Source of the DNA: Podarcis raffonei | Taxonomy: Eukaryota > Chordata > Lepidosauria > Squamata > Lacertidae | Length of the DNA: 64,000 nt | Direction of reading: 5' to 3' | NCBI RefSeq assembly: GCF_027172205.1 | Contig: NC_070604.1 | Span: 74,375,023 to 74,439,022, forward strand | Part shown: piece after piece, positions 51,301-61,800 of the stretch | How the letters are laid out: each line of letters begins with the position of its first letter | Numbering within the stretch: the stretch's first letter is position 1 | Notes under the pieces: model-generated | What the model saw: the letters and a program-made list of their open reading frames with translations, nothing else | Databases searched by the model: none | Told to the model about the DNA's origin: nothing | Made by a program: the position numbers and the translations under genes

Positions 51301-51847
51301 AAATTAACTAGAAGAAAATGACTGCTATGGTTATTAAAAATAATTAAACTAAGAGTAATACAATATGATGGGAAACACTTTGTTTTTTGAGATTAGTTAG
51401 CTCACTTAGAGAACTACTGTTTAACAAAGACACACTCTAAGAGTAAAATGCGGGGCACACCTAACTGGAATAATTTATAGCGAGATGGACATACATCCCC
51501 TCCACCCCCAGACTTGGTAGGTCAGTTTGTAGACCACTTTCTGGATTTATTTTCATGCAATGCTGATTCTAAAACCAGAGGTGTGTAGAGAGAGGTGTGT
51601 AGAAAAGATAAAGTGTATCTTCATTGCTCTGTCCACTTTTGCCTCTGGCTGAAAAGAGGTTATCCACACCTGCAATAGTATTTGGCTGAAATAGGACACA
51701 GAGCACAGAAGTCATTAAAACTGCCTTTCTTCGCTGTACAAGATGTTTCAATACTTACTTTTCCTCCAGCTCATGTGTAGCAGTCCCACCAAAGATAGCA
51801 AGCCAAAAGCACCCAACAAACAAACAGTATGGAGTAATAGGATTCAT
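40985..51847 (-). CDS. RNASET2: RNASET2, secreted/lysosomal T2-family acid ribonuclease (complete, 9 coding exons)
   Basis: T2 ribonucleases cut single-stranded RNA through a 2',3'-cyclic phosphate intermediate, in lysosomes or outside the cell. Coding exons in transcript order: 51847-51759, 50367-50301, 49953-49895, 48075-48018, 47230-47166, 43623-43510, 42445-42400, 41815-41741, 41152-40985. All junctions are GT-AG and phases agree, giving 741 nt (246 residues plus stop; human is 256). Residues 1-25 are a hydrophobic signal peptide (MNPITPYCLFVGCFWLAIF). Catalytic block CAS I (WTIHGLWPD) puts His at 69; CAS II (WKHEWEKHGTC) puts His115, Glu116, Lys119 and His120. N-X-T glycosylation sites lie at 80, 108, 208 and 234, the first three at places matching the human ones. 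Nothing is broken. The gene is divergent from CEP43 and its 3' end faces RPS6KA2, as in human. Identity comes from the motifs and collinearity with the human protein. I saw no clear AATAAA just past the stop. Confidence 0.97.
41973..42198 (+). mobile_element. Tc1/mariner (Tigger-like) MITE in an RNASET2 intron
   Basis: Starts cagtggtagcttggttctcg, ends caaggtactactctg, TA on both sides. Lies between the exons at 42400 and 41815. Confidence 0.8.
42998..43434. mobile_element. Solo LTR of an LTR retroelement (fossil)
   Basis: A 437-bp GC-rich segment starts TG and ends CA and is flanked by a 5-bp duplication (gctat at 42993-42997 and 43435-43439). A TATA-like cataaaaact lies near 43151. No internal genes accompany it, as expected after LTR-LTR recombination. 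A 5-bp duplication fits Gypsy, BEL or ERV-L-like elements, so the family stays open. It lies in the RNASET2 intron 70 bp beyond the exon ending at 43510. Its open frames are not genes. Confidence 0.7.
44433..44614. mobile_element. hAT MITE in an RNASET2 intron
   Basis: Perfect 8-bp duplication tcctaaga (44425-44432, 44615-44622) and ends cagtggtatccaaac and tttggatatgcctg; 182 bp. Confidence 0.85.
47234..47276. repeat. (AAGT)n microsatellite at an RNASET2 acceptor
   Basis: About ten AAGT units. On the minus strand this (ACTT)n run ends in tatag directly before the exon at 47230, so it serves as the polypyrimidine tract. Confidence 0.95.
48335..48380. repeat. (TATC)n microsatellite
   Basis: About 11 tetranucleotide units in an RNASET2 intron. 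Confidence 0.95.
48642..49123 (-). mobile_element. BovB (RTE-clade) LINE, 5'-truncated
   Basis: The minus-strand translation (48549-49121 frame) gives the BovB ORF2 C terminus: TKVRIVKAMVFPVVMYGSES, then AFELWCWRRLLRVPWTARRT, then the LQYFGHLMRRED block. The 3' end (cgactaaacaacaacaaca on the minus strand) is the BovB terminus. A 10-bp target duplication (ttactgtaat at 48632-48641 and 49124-49133) bounds the 482-bp insertion. It lies in the RNASET2 intron between the exons at 49895 and 48075, on the same strand as the gene. Confidence 0.93.
49259..49396. mobile_element. Palindromic hAT MITE in an RNASET2 intron
   Basis: Perfect 8-bp duplication cactaaaa (49251-49258, 49397-49404). It belongs to the common palindromic family reading gtggccctccagatg and catctggagggccaaaggtt. 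Confidence 0.8.
49594..49819 (-). mobile_element. Tc1/mariner (Tigger-like) MITE in an RNASET2 intron
   Basis: Antisense relative of 34459-34634, ending cccaaggtaccactg with TA at 49820-49821. It lies about 75 bp from the exon at 49895. Confidence 0.85.
50227..50284 (+). mobile_element. 5'-truncated Sauria SINE tail at the RNASET2 exon 3 donor
   Basis: 58 bp ending cggtcaggggtacctttacc, the Sauria SINE 3' tail, lie between perfect 12-bp copies of tttattaacaac (50215-50226, 50285-50296). The right copy overlaps intron positions +5 and beyond of the minus-strand donor whose GT is at 50300-50299. Confidence 0.85.
50510..50882 (+). mobile_element. Sauria-type tRNA SINE, full length
   Basis: The head is tRNA-derived, with an A box at gtggcgctgtggtc and a B box at ggttcaaac. 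The body and tail (gtaccgctccgacgggaagg, ctggccacatgacccgg, then tttaactttaccttt) match the squamate SINE family that uses a BovB-type LINE. A 12-bp duplication with one mismatch (50498-50509, 50883-50894) bounds 373 bp. It lies antisense in the RNASET2 intron before the exon at 50367. Confidence 0.92.
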
Positions 51848-51939
51848 GCTCCTTTTTGGTGACTGTAATAGAAAAGAAAACATGTAAACACAAGACCACA
51901 ATCAGGCAACTGTTAGAAGTGAATGAGAAATCAAACTTT

Positions 51940-52042
51940 TGACCCTCCAGATTTTGTTGGACTCCAGCTCTCATCAGCCCCAGTCAGCATGGTCAATGGT
52001 GATGGGATGCGTAGTGCAGCAACATCTGGAGGGACACAGATT
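51940..52042. mobile_element. Palindromic hAT MITE in RNASET2 intron 1
   Basis: Arms gaccctccagattttgttgg and gcaacatctggagggacac; it starts about 80 bp upstream of exon 2. Confidence 0.6.
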
Positions 52043-55000
52043 CTCAATCACAGTTTTAAAACACGATACCATGAACGATAACTGAAATTTTAGAAATCAA
52101 GTGCTGCCAATCAACCTGCAAAAGTTCTTGAAAATTGTGCATGATTTTCCAAAAGAAAAACCATATCCTAATATCAGGACCTTTCATTTGCTAATTTATT
52201 TGTTCCAGTATCCATTGGGGGCAAATACCAGATTTCCTGATAGACAAGTCCTATGTATTAGTTCAGAACTACACATATACTCAATTCAAATATACAATGT
52301 GATTACTGGCTCCAGCAATGTGCAAGAAAGTCACACCCAGTGACATTATACCTTTGCAATTTTTAAAACTGTGAACTCTAGTGATTAAGGCTGCAGTCTA
52401 ATACAAACTTAAATGCTCTTAAACAAATTGAAATCAATTGACTTAACCAAGCCTAACTCTGTGGGTTGAATCCAACCTTAGAATGTGGCCTGGCCAACTT
52501 ATGCAGTATAACATTTATCCTGATTAACTGAAAACAACACATTTAAAAAGGAATATATTCCTCTAAGAGTCACTTTGCTTTTCTCCATAAACACTGGCTG
52601 TTTGGACAGCAGACTGAGATATGAACACAGCACTCAGCAGAGACACACTATTTATAAGGAAAACTAATTCCACAAACAGGTGACATTACTATTAAGAACC
52701 TTTAAGAACTGTTTCAGTGATTCCAGTGGTAATGCAAGTATCTTATTGGATGTCATTCTTCCTTGCTAGGCTTCCTAATGTTTCCTGCGAGATTTCTTTT
52801 TCTCTCTGTTGAAGTAACATGGATCTTAACATGATTATACGGGGGCTTATTCCAATGTTACTGTAGGTAAAATATCCACATGCAAATGGATCCCAAGGAG
52901 CATCACAGATCTCTGTTCCCCACTCCCTTTGCAGTGAGAAAGGTGTGCATAAATCTGAGACCAGATAAGGTGGTGGTGGTGGGGAGCTGGCAATGGATAA
53001 ATATGAAAGGTGAAGGAACCTGCAGGAACTTGGCAAAATGACTGCGTGCAAGAGAAGGGAGAAAAAACAGGACTTGATGAGACTGCATATCACAGGGCTC
53101 ATGAGAACAGTGAGCCTTATAAACAAACCAAGTGGTTTGGGCCTTCTATATTTTCTGGCTTTGCTGAAGCCATTAAATGCATGCAAACATATTTGAGCAC
53201 TACTCAAAACTTCCTTTAAATGTCTTCAAATAAAACCCCTGAGAATTAAATAGTGTTAAAAAGTAGGCAACAGATCACAAAAAGCCAAAACTCTCTCCAT
53301 AAGTCAATTAAAGGAGAGTATTTGTATTTAAGCTGATTCTGTTCTGTTCATGCATCAACTTACCTGGCACAAAACCAACTCCAGTCAGATCAAGTCAAAA
53401 CAGAATCATCTTCAAACACAATAAAATATATATGCATAAAGCAGAACTCTGATTCCTCTTCACTACCACTCACTTCTTGTGCTTTTCCTTGAACTTCCTT
53501 TATTTCTCATCTTAGTTCCCTACCAGCTTGACTACCCTAGAATTAGAAGGGTCCCCCCCCCATTCTGCTGTTTCTAAAACATTCAACAATGCTCTATTAT
53601 TTGCGTTAAAAGCAACCTCTCTTAAAAATTATCATCTTAAACCTGGGGATTACACTATAGACACTACAACATTTACCCTGAGACTACAGTGCTGAAAGCA
53701 GCACACACTGAAAGCAGCATACACCGGCCAATGTCTAGGGGACCAAAGTCCATATAAGGCTGCTCATGGAAAGGGGGAGACAAACCTGGACCCATTCATC
53801 GGCCAGAAAATGAGCAGCTGAAGGAAGTTTGAGTTCCTCTCTTTCAGGAAAGAACCCTTGGTTTCAACTGCTAGCTATCTTGGGGCTGAAGAAGCAAGGA
53901 GGAGGACATTTTGTTCCATTTATCAGCCAAAGAATGGGTGGCAGGAGACTAACTGCTATTCAAGAAAGAACAGGAGCAAGGGAAGATTTATCTGGTCCTC
54001 ATTCAGTACAAATGCCTTCTTTTAGCTCACCATTTTGTTCTAGTCTTAAATAAGCGAACTTCCTTCTCTACTTATCCCCACCAATTTTCTTTCTTTCTGT
54101 GTGTCTCTTCATAAGCATAATGACAGTGACTTCTCTTTTTTTTCTTATTGATGCAAGCTGTTTGTTTGGGGAGACAGTAGTTGTCTAAAAGTGTGGGATA
54201 AAACAATAAACACCTCCCAAACAGGTCAATGAGGCCTGAGCATACTTAGTGGCCACAAAATGCTAGCTAACTGTTGAGAAGGGGACAAGAGGAGGGAATG
54301 ACAGATGGCTGGCACTAGCCTCAAGACAAAGAAGCACCACTTCCGCAGCTATAAACAGCACAAGACTCTAGTCACAGGAACAGGTCTACAGGCTGAAGCA
54401 GGGGGGCACAAATGTTGGCTGGCCTTGCCAGACAAGCCAAAAACTGTTATTGACAAGACTCTACTCCTCATCTTCAGTGGAAGCAAATCCAGAGAATCAT
54501 AGAACTGTAAAGGTGGAATGTACCCAAGGGACATCTAGTCCAACCCTCTGCAATGCAGGAATCTCAACTAGATCATACAGAAGATGTTTATTCAGAAATG
54601 AATTCTGTTGTGTGCAATGGGATTCATCTTCAAGTAAGCAGCCTCAGCTCCTGACCTTGTGAGGCCCTGTTCTGCTCTCCAACTCCAACTTTTTGAGAAA
54701 AGGCTTTTTTTCATGATGGCCCACTGAGCCATTTGAGCATTTTGGCTGCCCAATGCAAGAACAGCCTGTCCCAACTTTCCCCAACAGAACCAAAGGAAAA
54801 GTCTAGGGCTTATTTTGGCTCTGCACAGCCAAAAGATTCTGAGCACCTTGGCTACTTACTGTAGAGAAGGAATCTTTCCTATTATTTTTGAGCTCTTCAA
54901 AGCTTAACACAACTGCAGGGAAGATCCCTTCACATCACACTCATTAAAGGGTACAGGAAATACCTGTCATAGGATAGGAAGGATGAGTGTGGTATGAAGG

Positions 55001-55921
55001 CACATGATACAATAATGTGGACATTTCAGTAATCTGAAACTAATCCAGACTAAGACCACTCAGTGCTTAGACAAGAGGCTGCATAGTATGCCTAGGGACA
55101 ATATCTTGCCTTACAGAAGAAAGGTAGTAGTATATCAATGCAAAACTGTCAAACCAAGCATAGAAACTAGGTGCTTGTAATCAATTAAAAAGCAGCTCTG
55201 GGAAAAGCATATTGTGAAATGTTTTGAGAACAAAGAGGCCACAAATCTAAAAACAATTCCTCCAACCTCTACTTCTACCTAGAATTTCCACCATGCAACT
55301 CACTATAAAATACTGTAATTCAAAATCTTTCCTTTTTGACATGCGCAGGATATGCCAATACACTTTGCAACATAACAGCTCCCTGACCCGAGGCAGCCTC
55401 GCATAACAGAAGTGCCAAATACACACATACAGCTGCTTCCCTAACCCCCTTTGCTCGAAGTCATCCTTGCCGAGTTACATGCTACAATCTCCCAACCGCC
55501 CACAGGGTTCAAACGCCCTACGCCCGGAATGATTTCGAGGAGAAAAGCCCTAAGAAACCACAGCCTCCAACTGCCGCCTCTCGCCCAGCGTCGTCTTTAT
55601 GGCTACGAGAAAATCCCGCTATGTTCACTGCTGCGTATTCGCAAGTACTTGTACATAGGACTAGATGCCAAATCGTGTAGGTACGAAGTTCCACTAGTTA
55701 TCGGAAGTAAGTCCTATTAAACACAGTGTGACTTACTTCGAATCAACATATACCCGGCTCTACAGCTGCCGCTCTAAGTTGCTTAGAAGTCGAAAACAAA
55801 AACAAAACAAAAACAAAACAAAAAAAACGCACCAGGGAGACTTACTTCCAAGTTACAATCTTTCAAGAGATTACGATTTATAAAAAAATCAACTCACAAG
55901 TTTAACCGGTTGTTTTTGTAC
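52043..55921. other. RNASET2 intron 1
   Basis: One CR1 end at 54493-54600. The 154-codon minus-strand frame at 52743-53207 has no recognisable domain and I take it as chance. About 20 bp of A-rich spacer repeats (caaaa) near 55795-55825. Confidence 0.5.
54493..54600 (-). mobile_element. CR1 3' terminus in RNASET2 intron 1
   Basis: Antisense CR1 tail (gagaatcatagaactgtaaa, then catctagtccaaccctctgc). Confidence 0.75.
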
Positions 55922-56000
55922 CTGCCTTCCAAGAGCTGAACTAGAAAGCTGGTGCAAGGGCGGCATCAGCTTTCACTTCCCTACAGGAACCAGCACTTCC
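55922..56000 (-). other. RNASET2: RNASET2 first exon (5' leader) with an in-frame upstream ATG
   Basis: On the minus strand this stretch ends in a good donor (ggcag, then gtaca, boundary at 55922/55921). The exon 2 acceptor is at 51863-51864, so exon 2 would begin at 51862, 15 nt before the coding ATG. Joining 55922 to 51862 keeps an ATG at 55966-55964 in frame with the main ATG and would add 20 residues before the signal peptide. Its context is weak (C at -3), while the exon 2 ATG has A at -3, so I chose the exon 2 start. The transcription start is a guess; the 56000 end is approximate. Confidence 0.55.
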
Positions 56001-56090
56001 GCTGGGCGACTAAATCCCGCCCCCACACAGCCTCTCTCTGAGCCCCTTGTGGGTCGTTCGTGCCTAGTCAACGGAAAAGAGGCATTGCGT
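55970..56090 (-). promoter_or_regulatory. RNASET2 promoter (GC-rich, ETS and GC-box sites)
   Basis: The short GC-rich patch just upstream of the RNASET2 leader has, on the minus strand, an ETS-type core (agcggaag, about 55995-56002) and a GC box (gggggcggg, about 56015-56023). There is no TATA box, which fits a housekeeping-type start. It is separate from the CEP43 island about 2.5 kb away, so this is not a compact bidirectional promoter. Confidence 0.5.
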
Positions 56091-56256
56091 AAGTGCAGCG
56101 AGCGGACTGCTATGCCTCCCCTTGTCTCCTGCATATAATAAAAAAGATTTTTCTTTTTCTGTTGCTGTTTGCCACAAATACTCAGATGGCTTTTCAGATC
56201 TCAGGGTCTCCACCCACCCCCACCCCCTTTAGAAAAAAAGAGTGGTTCTGTTTAGG

Positions 56257-56258
<2 letters not shown>

Positions 56259-56305
<47 letters not shown>

Positions 56306-56306
56306 A
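56259..56306. repeat. (TTCT)n microsatellite
   Basis: About 12 units, about 250 bp upstream of the RNASET2 leader. Confidence 0.95.
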
Positions 56307-56429
56307 CTACTTCCTAGTTTTACAAAAGGTTACTGGAGTTTGAAGGCTTTGGGTGCTTCGGTTTCTGTAAAAGCAGAAAGCTTACACATGCCAAACCTAA
56401 ACATTTTTGTTTTGTATTTTGTCTTTTTC

Positions 56430-56490
56430 TCTTGTATTTTTATGCTGTGAACTGCCCTGAGATCTTCAGATGAAGAGCAGTGCACAAATT

Positions 56491-56529
<39 letters not shown>

Positions 56530-56530
56530 G
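56430..56530 (+). repeat. L2-type LINE 3' tail ending in (TAA)n
   Basis: gtgaactgccctgagatctt followed by a (TAA)n microsatellite at about 56490-56530. Confidence 0.6.
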
Positions 56531-56642
56531 TGAAACTACAAATTACCAAGTACAAACAGACAGACCCATAAGCTAAAGACTCACATGGTGTGCTTATTTA
56601 TAAGTCTTATGAAATTCAATAGTGGTTATTCCTAAACAAGTA

Positions 56643-56686
56643 CAGTGGTACCTCAGGCTAAGAACTTAATTCTGTAAGCATTAAAT
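56643..56686 (+). mobile_element. Tigger-like MITE, one end only
   Basis: Only the left end (cagtggtacctcaggctaag) remains. Confidence 0.6.
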
Positions 56687-58435
56687 TGCATACTTGTCTT
56701 TGGCTTCAGAAGTCAGCAGTTTTAAAGTACTGAACAGATTTTTGGTGCCACCTGCAGCATAATTCTAGAAACAACAAACACTAAAAATCATGCAATTTTC
56801 ATGTGAAAAAAGGAATCACATTGAATATTAGGGTAGCTTTTCACACTAAGTACAATGCACATTTCTACAAGCTTGGCATCGGCATTAGTTTGGGGGCTTA
56901 TTTCATCTCTGTAAGGCAGGGCCACTGTGCAATGATAAACACTCAACACAGTACTGTACATTACATCTTGGTTTACAGCAGACTAGTTTAGAATTCCAGC
57001 AAAAACTGGCCCTAGAAGTATTACTCAGCATAGGTTAAAATCCCTAAGATGATTGTGTACCCTTCTTGTTGCTTTCAGCAGAACAAAATTTAAAAGGGGT
57101 TAAGGGTTTTTAAAAGGTAAGCTGATTCTGATGTTACTTACACCCAGGTATCACTAAAGTGTTTTGAGCTGACCAGTAACATCCACTCTGAGTGAGATTC
57201 CCCCACCCCACCCCACCCCACATCACAGTTACATTGGATGTTTCCTTGCTCTAATGAAATCTTAAAGCTGCAATCATATGCACACTTACCTGGGAGTAAA
57301 TCTCACTGAACATAGTGAGTCTAGTTCCTTAGTAAACAGGCATAAGATTGTGTCATAAAATAAACATTTCTAGCCCTTTCCAATTTTGTTAGCATCTACC
57401 ATTTTACAATTCCACCCTTCCTTATTTGGACTGTCATCTGATTTAACCATAATTAGTACAACAGGTGCATGCAGGAACCAGCAAAGCAGCCCAATCCTGT
57501 GCATGTTGCTCACAGATAAAGTGTTCATAGACAGGTGCAGTCTAAATAATTTCTGAAGATACCTTCAGCTCTTGATCCTATTACAGTTACCACATACATA
57601 TTTTCAGGATACAGCCCTTAAGACACCTAACTAGAACTTATGGGTGTGTTAGAGACAATATGTTGCTCCCCCCATCACATCACTTTGCCCCTAGCTGTTG
57701 ACATCAACAGTTTAAGTGTCAGATTCATTTCTGTTTGTGTACACACCAGTGGGCGTTGATAGGCAGGGATGTATTTACGCATGCAAACGTGTTCACAACT
57801 TAGCTGGAGATGAATTACCTTAAAGGTTTTATTGGTGTAAAGATGGATTGAGCAACAGTACAGTAAGGTACATCAAACAGTAATATTTCACAACAAAGTG
57901 TGTTTTGGACAACATGTAAGAACAGATTAAACACCCAGCACTGCACACACAAGTGCACAGTAAACGGAAGTGTGAACACAGCCTTAGACTTTAGTCTATA
58001 CGGCGGCATAACATTGGGTACAACCAATAGAGCTTGAGTTTAAGTAGTTTTAGGATTGGAGCATAAGTAAATGCTTCATGAATTACAGTACATTTAAGGA
58101 TACCAGTCATTTAACAAAAAATAGTGCCTAGTGGTTCAAAATATATTTTGGGATTGGTACTTTCTTCCAAATTCATGTACATATTCATTGTTTTGCACTT
58201 TGGTATTTTTGCAGTTCTGTTTAAGCAGGCCCTTTCTTCTCAAGTTATATTCTGCGATAATGAACCTTCGTTGGACAATAATCCGCGAAGAGCCGTGTGG
58301 CAAATGAACTCTATCATATCTATGCCTTATGAAAGCGCAGTGCATATTCTACCATTTTGCACGCCAGCCGGAGGGCAAAAAACGTACCAACAAAACCCCG
58401 CTCTATGTATTTCCATTCAGGTTTGAGCCTGAGCC

Positions 58436-58522
58436 TGCAATCCTAACCTCCATTTACCTACCTGGGAGTAAGCCCCATTGAATTCAACAGGACTTACTTC
58501 TGAGTAGGCAGGGTTAGGATTG
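58436..58522. mobile_element. 87-bp palindromic MITE upstream of CEP43
   Basis: Ends gcaatcctaacc and ggttaggattgc are perfect inverted repeats. The interior (gggagtaagccccattga and following) recurs in decayed form near 9062, 14390 and 57270. Confidence 0.65.
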
Positions 58523-58529
58523 CGCCGGC

Positions 58530-58860
58530 AGCCTCGTTCAGCGGCAGCAAGAACCGCAGAGCCCCATCTAGCGAAACATCGCCTCCTTCTAAACCTCCCG
58601 CCTCTTGCGCTCCCCAGCCAATCGCGGAGCCGGATCGTAAGCAGCCGGTTTGTACCCGCACATTCGACGCGCGCGGAAGCGCGGCTCGCTGGTCAGCCTC
58701 CTCCAAAGTGGGCGGCGACTGCGGTCAGGAAGTCATTGGCCCACTGCGCTCCGCCTCTTTCTCGGCAAATATCCCCCTTTGCCCCAGAGCGACGAATCTG
58801 CGGGGGCTCGTCTCGTCACTAGCTCAGTTTAGGCGGTTGTCAGGGAGAAGCAAGATGGCG
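58530..58860 (+). promoter_or_regulatory. CEP43 CpG-rich promoter with YY1-like start element
   Basis: A CpG-dense segment runs from about 58530 into exon 1 and intron 1 (to about 59180). It holds a CCAAT box (58617-58621), a reversed CCAAT (near 58733) and ETS-like GGAAG cores (near 58675 and 58727). The sequence over the start codon, caagatggcg, matches the YY1 element common at TATA-less housekeeping promoters, where it often spans the ATG. Confidence 0.6.
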
Positions 58861-61800
58861 ACGGCGACGGAGGAAGACACGGAGCTGAGGGATCTCCTCG
58901 TGCAGACGCTGGAGACGAGCGGGGTGCTGAATAAAATCAAGGTGAGGAGCTGGCGGAGAGCGGGACGGAGGCTTTATGGGATGGAGGGGAGCGCCTCAGA
59001 AGTGCGTCGGCGTGTGCCCGCCTGACGCCGGGAGAGGCGTGATGTGCGTGGAGGTGCTGGTGGCGCGGCCCTCGCGAGAGAGCGGGTCGACACCAACGGC
59101 GCTAACGGACTCCCAACTGTCATTCCCGCCCTCTGGACAATGCCGCCTAGGCATAAGTGTCGCGCGCTGCCTTTTGCTTCGTGGCGCATGCGTGGAACTC
59201 CTCCTGAAGCAATAAGAGGGTTGGTTAGTGGTCAGGAGAACATAACGGAGAGACTTCCTGCCCCGGAACAAAGGCCTGTCCCGCAGTGGCCAGCCAGGTG
59301 CTCCTGAGAAGTCCATAAAGCAGGACGTGGGAACTTTCTTTCCTGCTGTTGCTCCCCAGCATCTGGCATCCAGAGGCATACTATTTACTGATTTCTCGAT
59401 TGATAGCCTTATGCTCCAGTCCTCTTTTCAACCCATTTAAGTTGGTGACCATTCCTACGTTTGGTGGAAGCAAGTTCCACAGTTTAGCAGTGCTGTGTGA
59501 AAAAGTCCTGACACCATTAAACTTTATTGGGCGATCTGAGTTCTAGTATTATGAGAAAGGGAGAGGATGTATTTTCGTGCTTTTTCTGCAGCATGTGTAA
59601 TTTTATAAACATTTCGTTCTCCCCGTTCTCACCTTTTGCTAAAAAGATTGGGTGACCAGAACTACACAAAGTATTCAGAGTGTGAACATAACATAAACTT
59701 TTAACAAGGCATTACAATATTGGCAGTTTTAGTCAATATTGGACGCAGGGCTACTGTCCCAGTCTCCTCTTTACCAGGCTAAACATGTCCAGCTCCCTCA
59801 ATCATTCCACATAAGGCTTGGTTTCCAGACCTTTGATCATCTTGGTTGCCCTTCTCTGCACACACATTCCAGCTTGTCAATATCCTTCTTAAATTGTGCC
59901 AGTTCACTCATATTGGGGAGTTCCTTTTGGAGCTCCTCCCAATCCCTCTTTGGTTTTGCTACCCTATCTCTAGATAAGTTATGAACACCACAGTGTGCAC
60001 TTTTCTAAACTTGCACTGTAGGTTTTAAAATGACGAAAAACTGACCCTTTAAATTAATCTGAGGTCAACACCTACACTTCATAAGCTGCACTTAAAGCTC
60101 AAGCTGAGCGTACACTGACCCTGAAATGAAGGCTGAAGCCATACTTTTGTTTGTTGATTGACTTTTTCACTTTAGCTTGGTCTGTGTTTTTGTTCTTTAC
60201 AGTGTAGAAGTGGGATCACTAATATTTAATACATAGTTGTTAGAATGTTTGCTGTCAGACAGGCGGCATAGACAGTTACATGACATATATTAGCTAGAAT
60301 GTATAGCATTTCCCCAAGATACAGGATATATGCTTTCCAATGACCTTTTGGCATTGTTATTTGGAGTTTGACCACTTCTCTCATTCTTTGGGATTACACA
60401 CACATTACCCTCCAAGAAAAGGGTTCTACAATGATAAGTTAGCACAGTCATTACTTGGGTTCATTTTTCAGAAGTGGATGCAATGTGTGGCAGAGTCTCA
60501 CCTTGCAGCATGAGACAGTTCACTGATTCTTAAACAGTTGGGTAATTTGCTGTGTAGAGAGGGTAGGCATGAAGTGAATGTCCCTAGATGGAGTAGGAGA
60601 GAAGGGGTGTAGGATTTGAATTATGGATGAGAATGTGTCAGTAGAGAATGAAGACCCCCAACAGATGGAGCCTGAAGAAAGGAAACCAATCCCATGTGGG
60701 TTAAAAAACTTTACTTTTTGCAATTTCAACCCAAGCTTCACAAATTATACCAAATCAATACAATTTTGATTAAATGACTTCCCACTTGCCTTTGTTGATG
60801 TGACCTTAGCTTCTAATATTTCTGTGTTAAGTATTTTACATTATCTCCAGTTACAATCCATTACCCAAAATTATCCTTTGTCAACTGTATTTTTAGCCAT
60901 TTCCAGTTGTGTTGAAACATTATTTAAAGCATTTACATACTTTTGTAAAACTTCAAGTGAGAATATAATACTTCTTTTCTTTTCATTTTGTGTAATAAAT
61001 TGGACCCTTCTGTGTGAGGTTTGTCTTGGTATCTAGTTTTCTTAATATATAGTTGCAAAATGCTATACATTTATACAAATGCTGGTTCTCTGTTACAGGC
61101 AGAATTGCGAGCAGCTGTATTTTTAGCACTAGAAGAGCAAGAGAAAGTAGAGGTAAGGAGCTGCCAAAACAATGAACTTTCATTTCATATAGATGTGAAA
61201 AAGCATTAAGAAGCATAATAGAAACCTGTGTGACCTCACAACACAAGTTTTAGGGAGTTGAACAAGTGTCCCTCATTTCTATCCTTGGAAGCCAGCCTTC
61301 AGGTAGAAGTAGAATCACTGAGTTGCAGTTTGTGTTACACCTATGTCTTGGCTTGTGGGTCTTATTTGTTCAAGCATCCCAAAATCTAACCAACTGTTTC
61401 TGTCTCCCAAGGTAGACAGTATAGTTTGAGATGCCGAACTCTAGGGCTACTGCTGCAAATTGAAAGAAGGAGGGGAAAACACTGTGTGCTTTCTGCTTAC
61501 TTTAAAGTCTACAGCTGATGGAAGCCAAATGCTCCAGAAAAAACAGGGTGTTGTTTCCCTAGCCTTTGGCATCATCAAGTAGGTAAAGAATGAGTCAACA
61601 GTAAATAAAATGGTGCTTCTGCTGCCAACTTACTTCCAGAACTGAAATTTCAAACTTTGTGTATTGTTGCACAAAACAGAGCATTGGTTATTATTTAATG
61701 TTTTATACTGCTCTTTTCTTCCTAGAATACCCAAGTTCAGCTTGGTTTGGGCATTCAAAATTAATCACTGCCAAATTCTGGTACTGTATGATATAGGCTT

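Noticed and set aside
52743-53207. 154-codon minus-strand open frame in RNASET2 intron 1
   Set aside because: No recognisable family, no supporting splice sites; kept as chance unless transcript data say otherwise.
55922-58855. A shared bidirectional promoter for RNASET2 and CEP43
   Set aside because: The two GC-rich starts are about 2.5 kb apart with AT-rich repeats between them, so they look like separate promoters.
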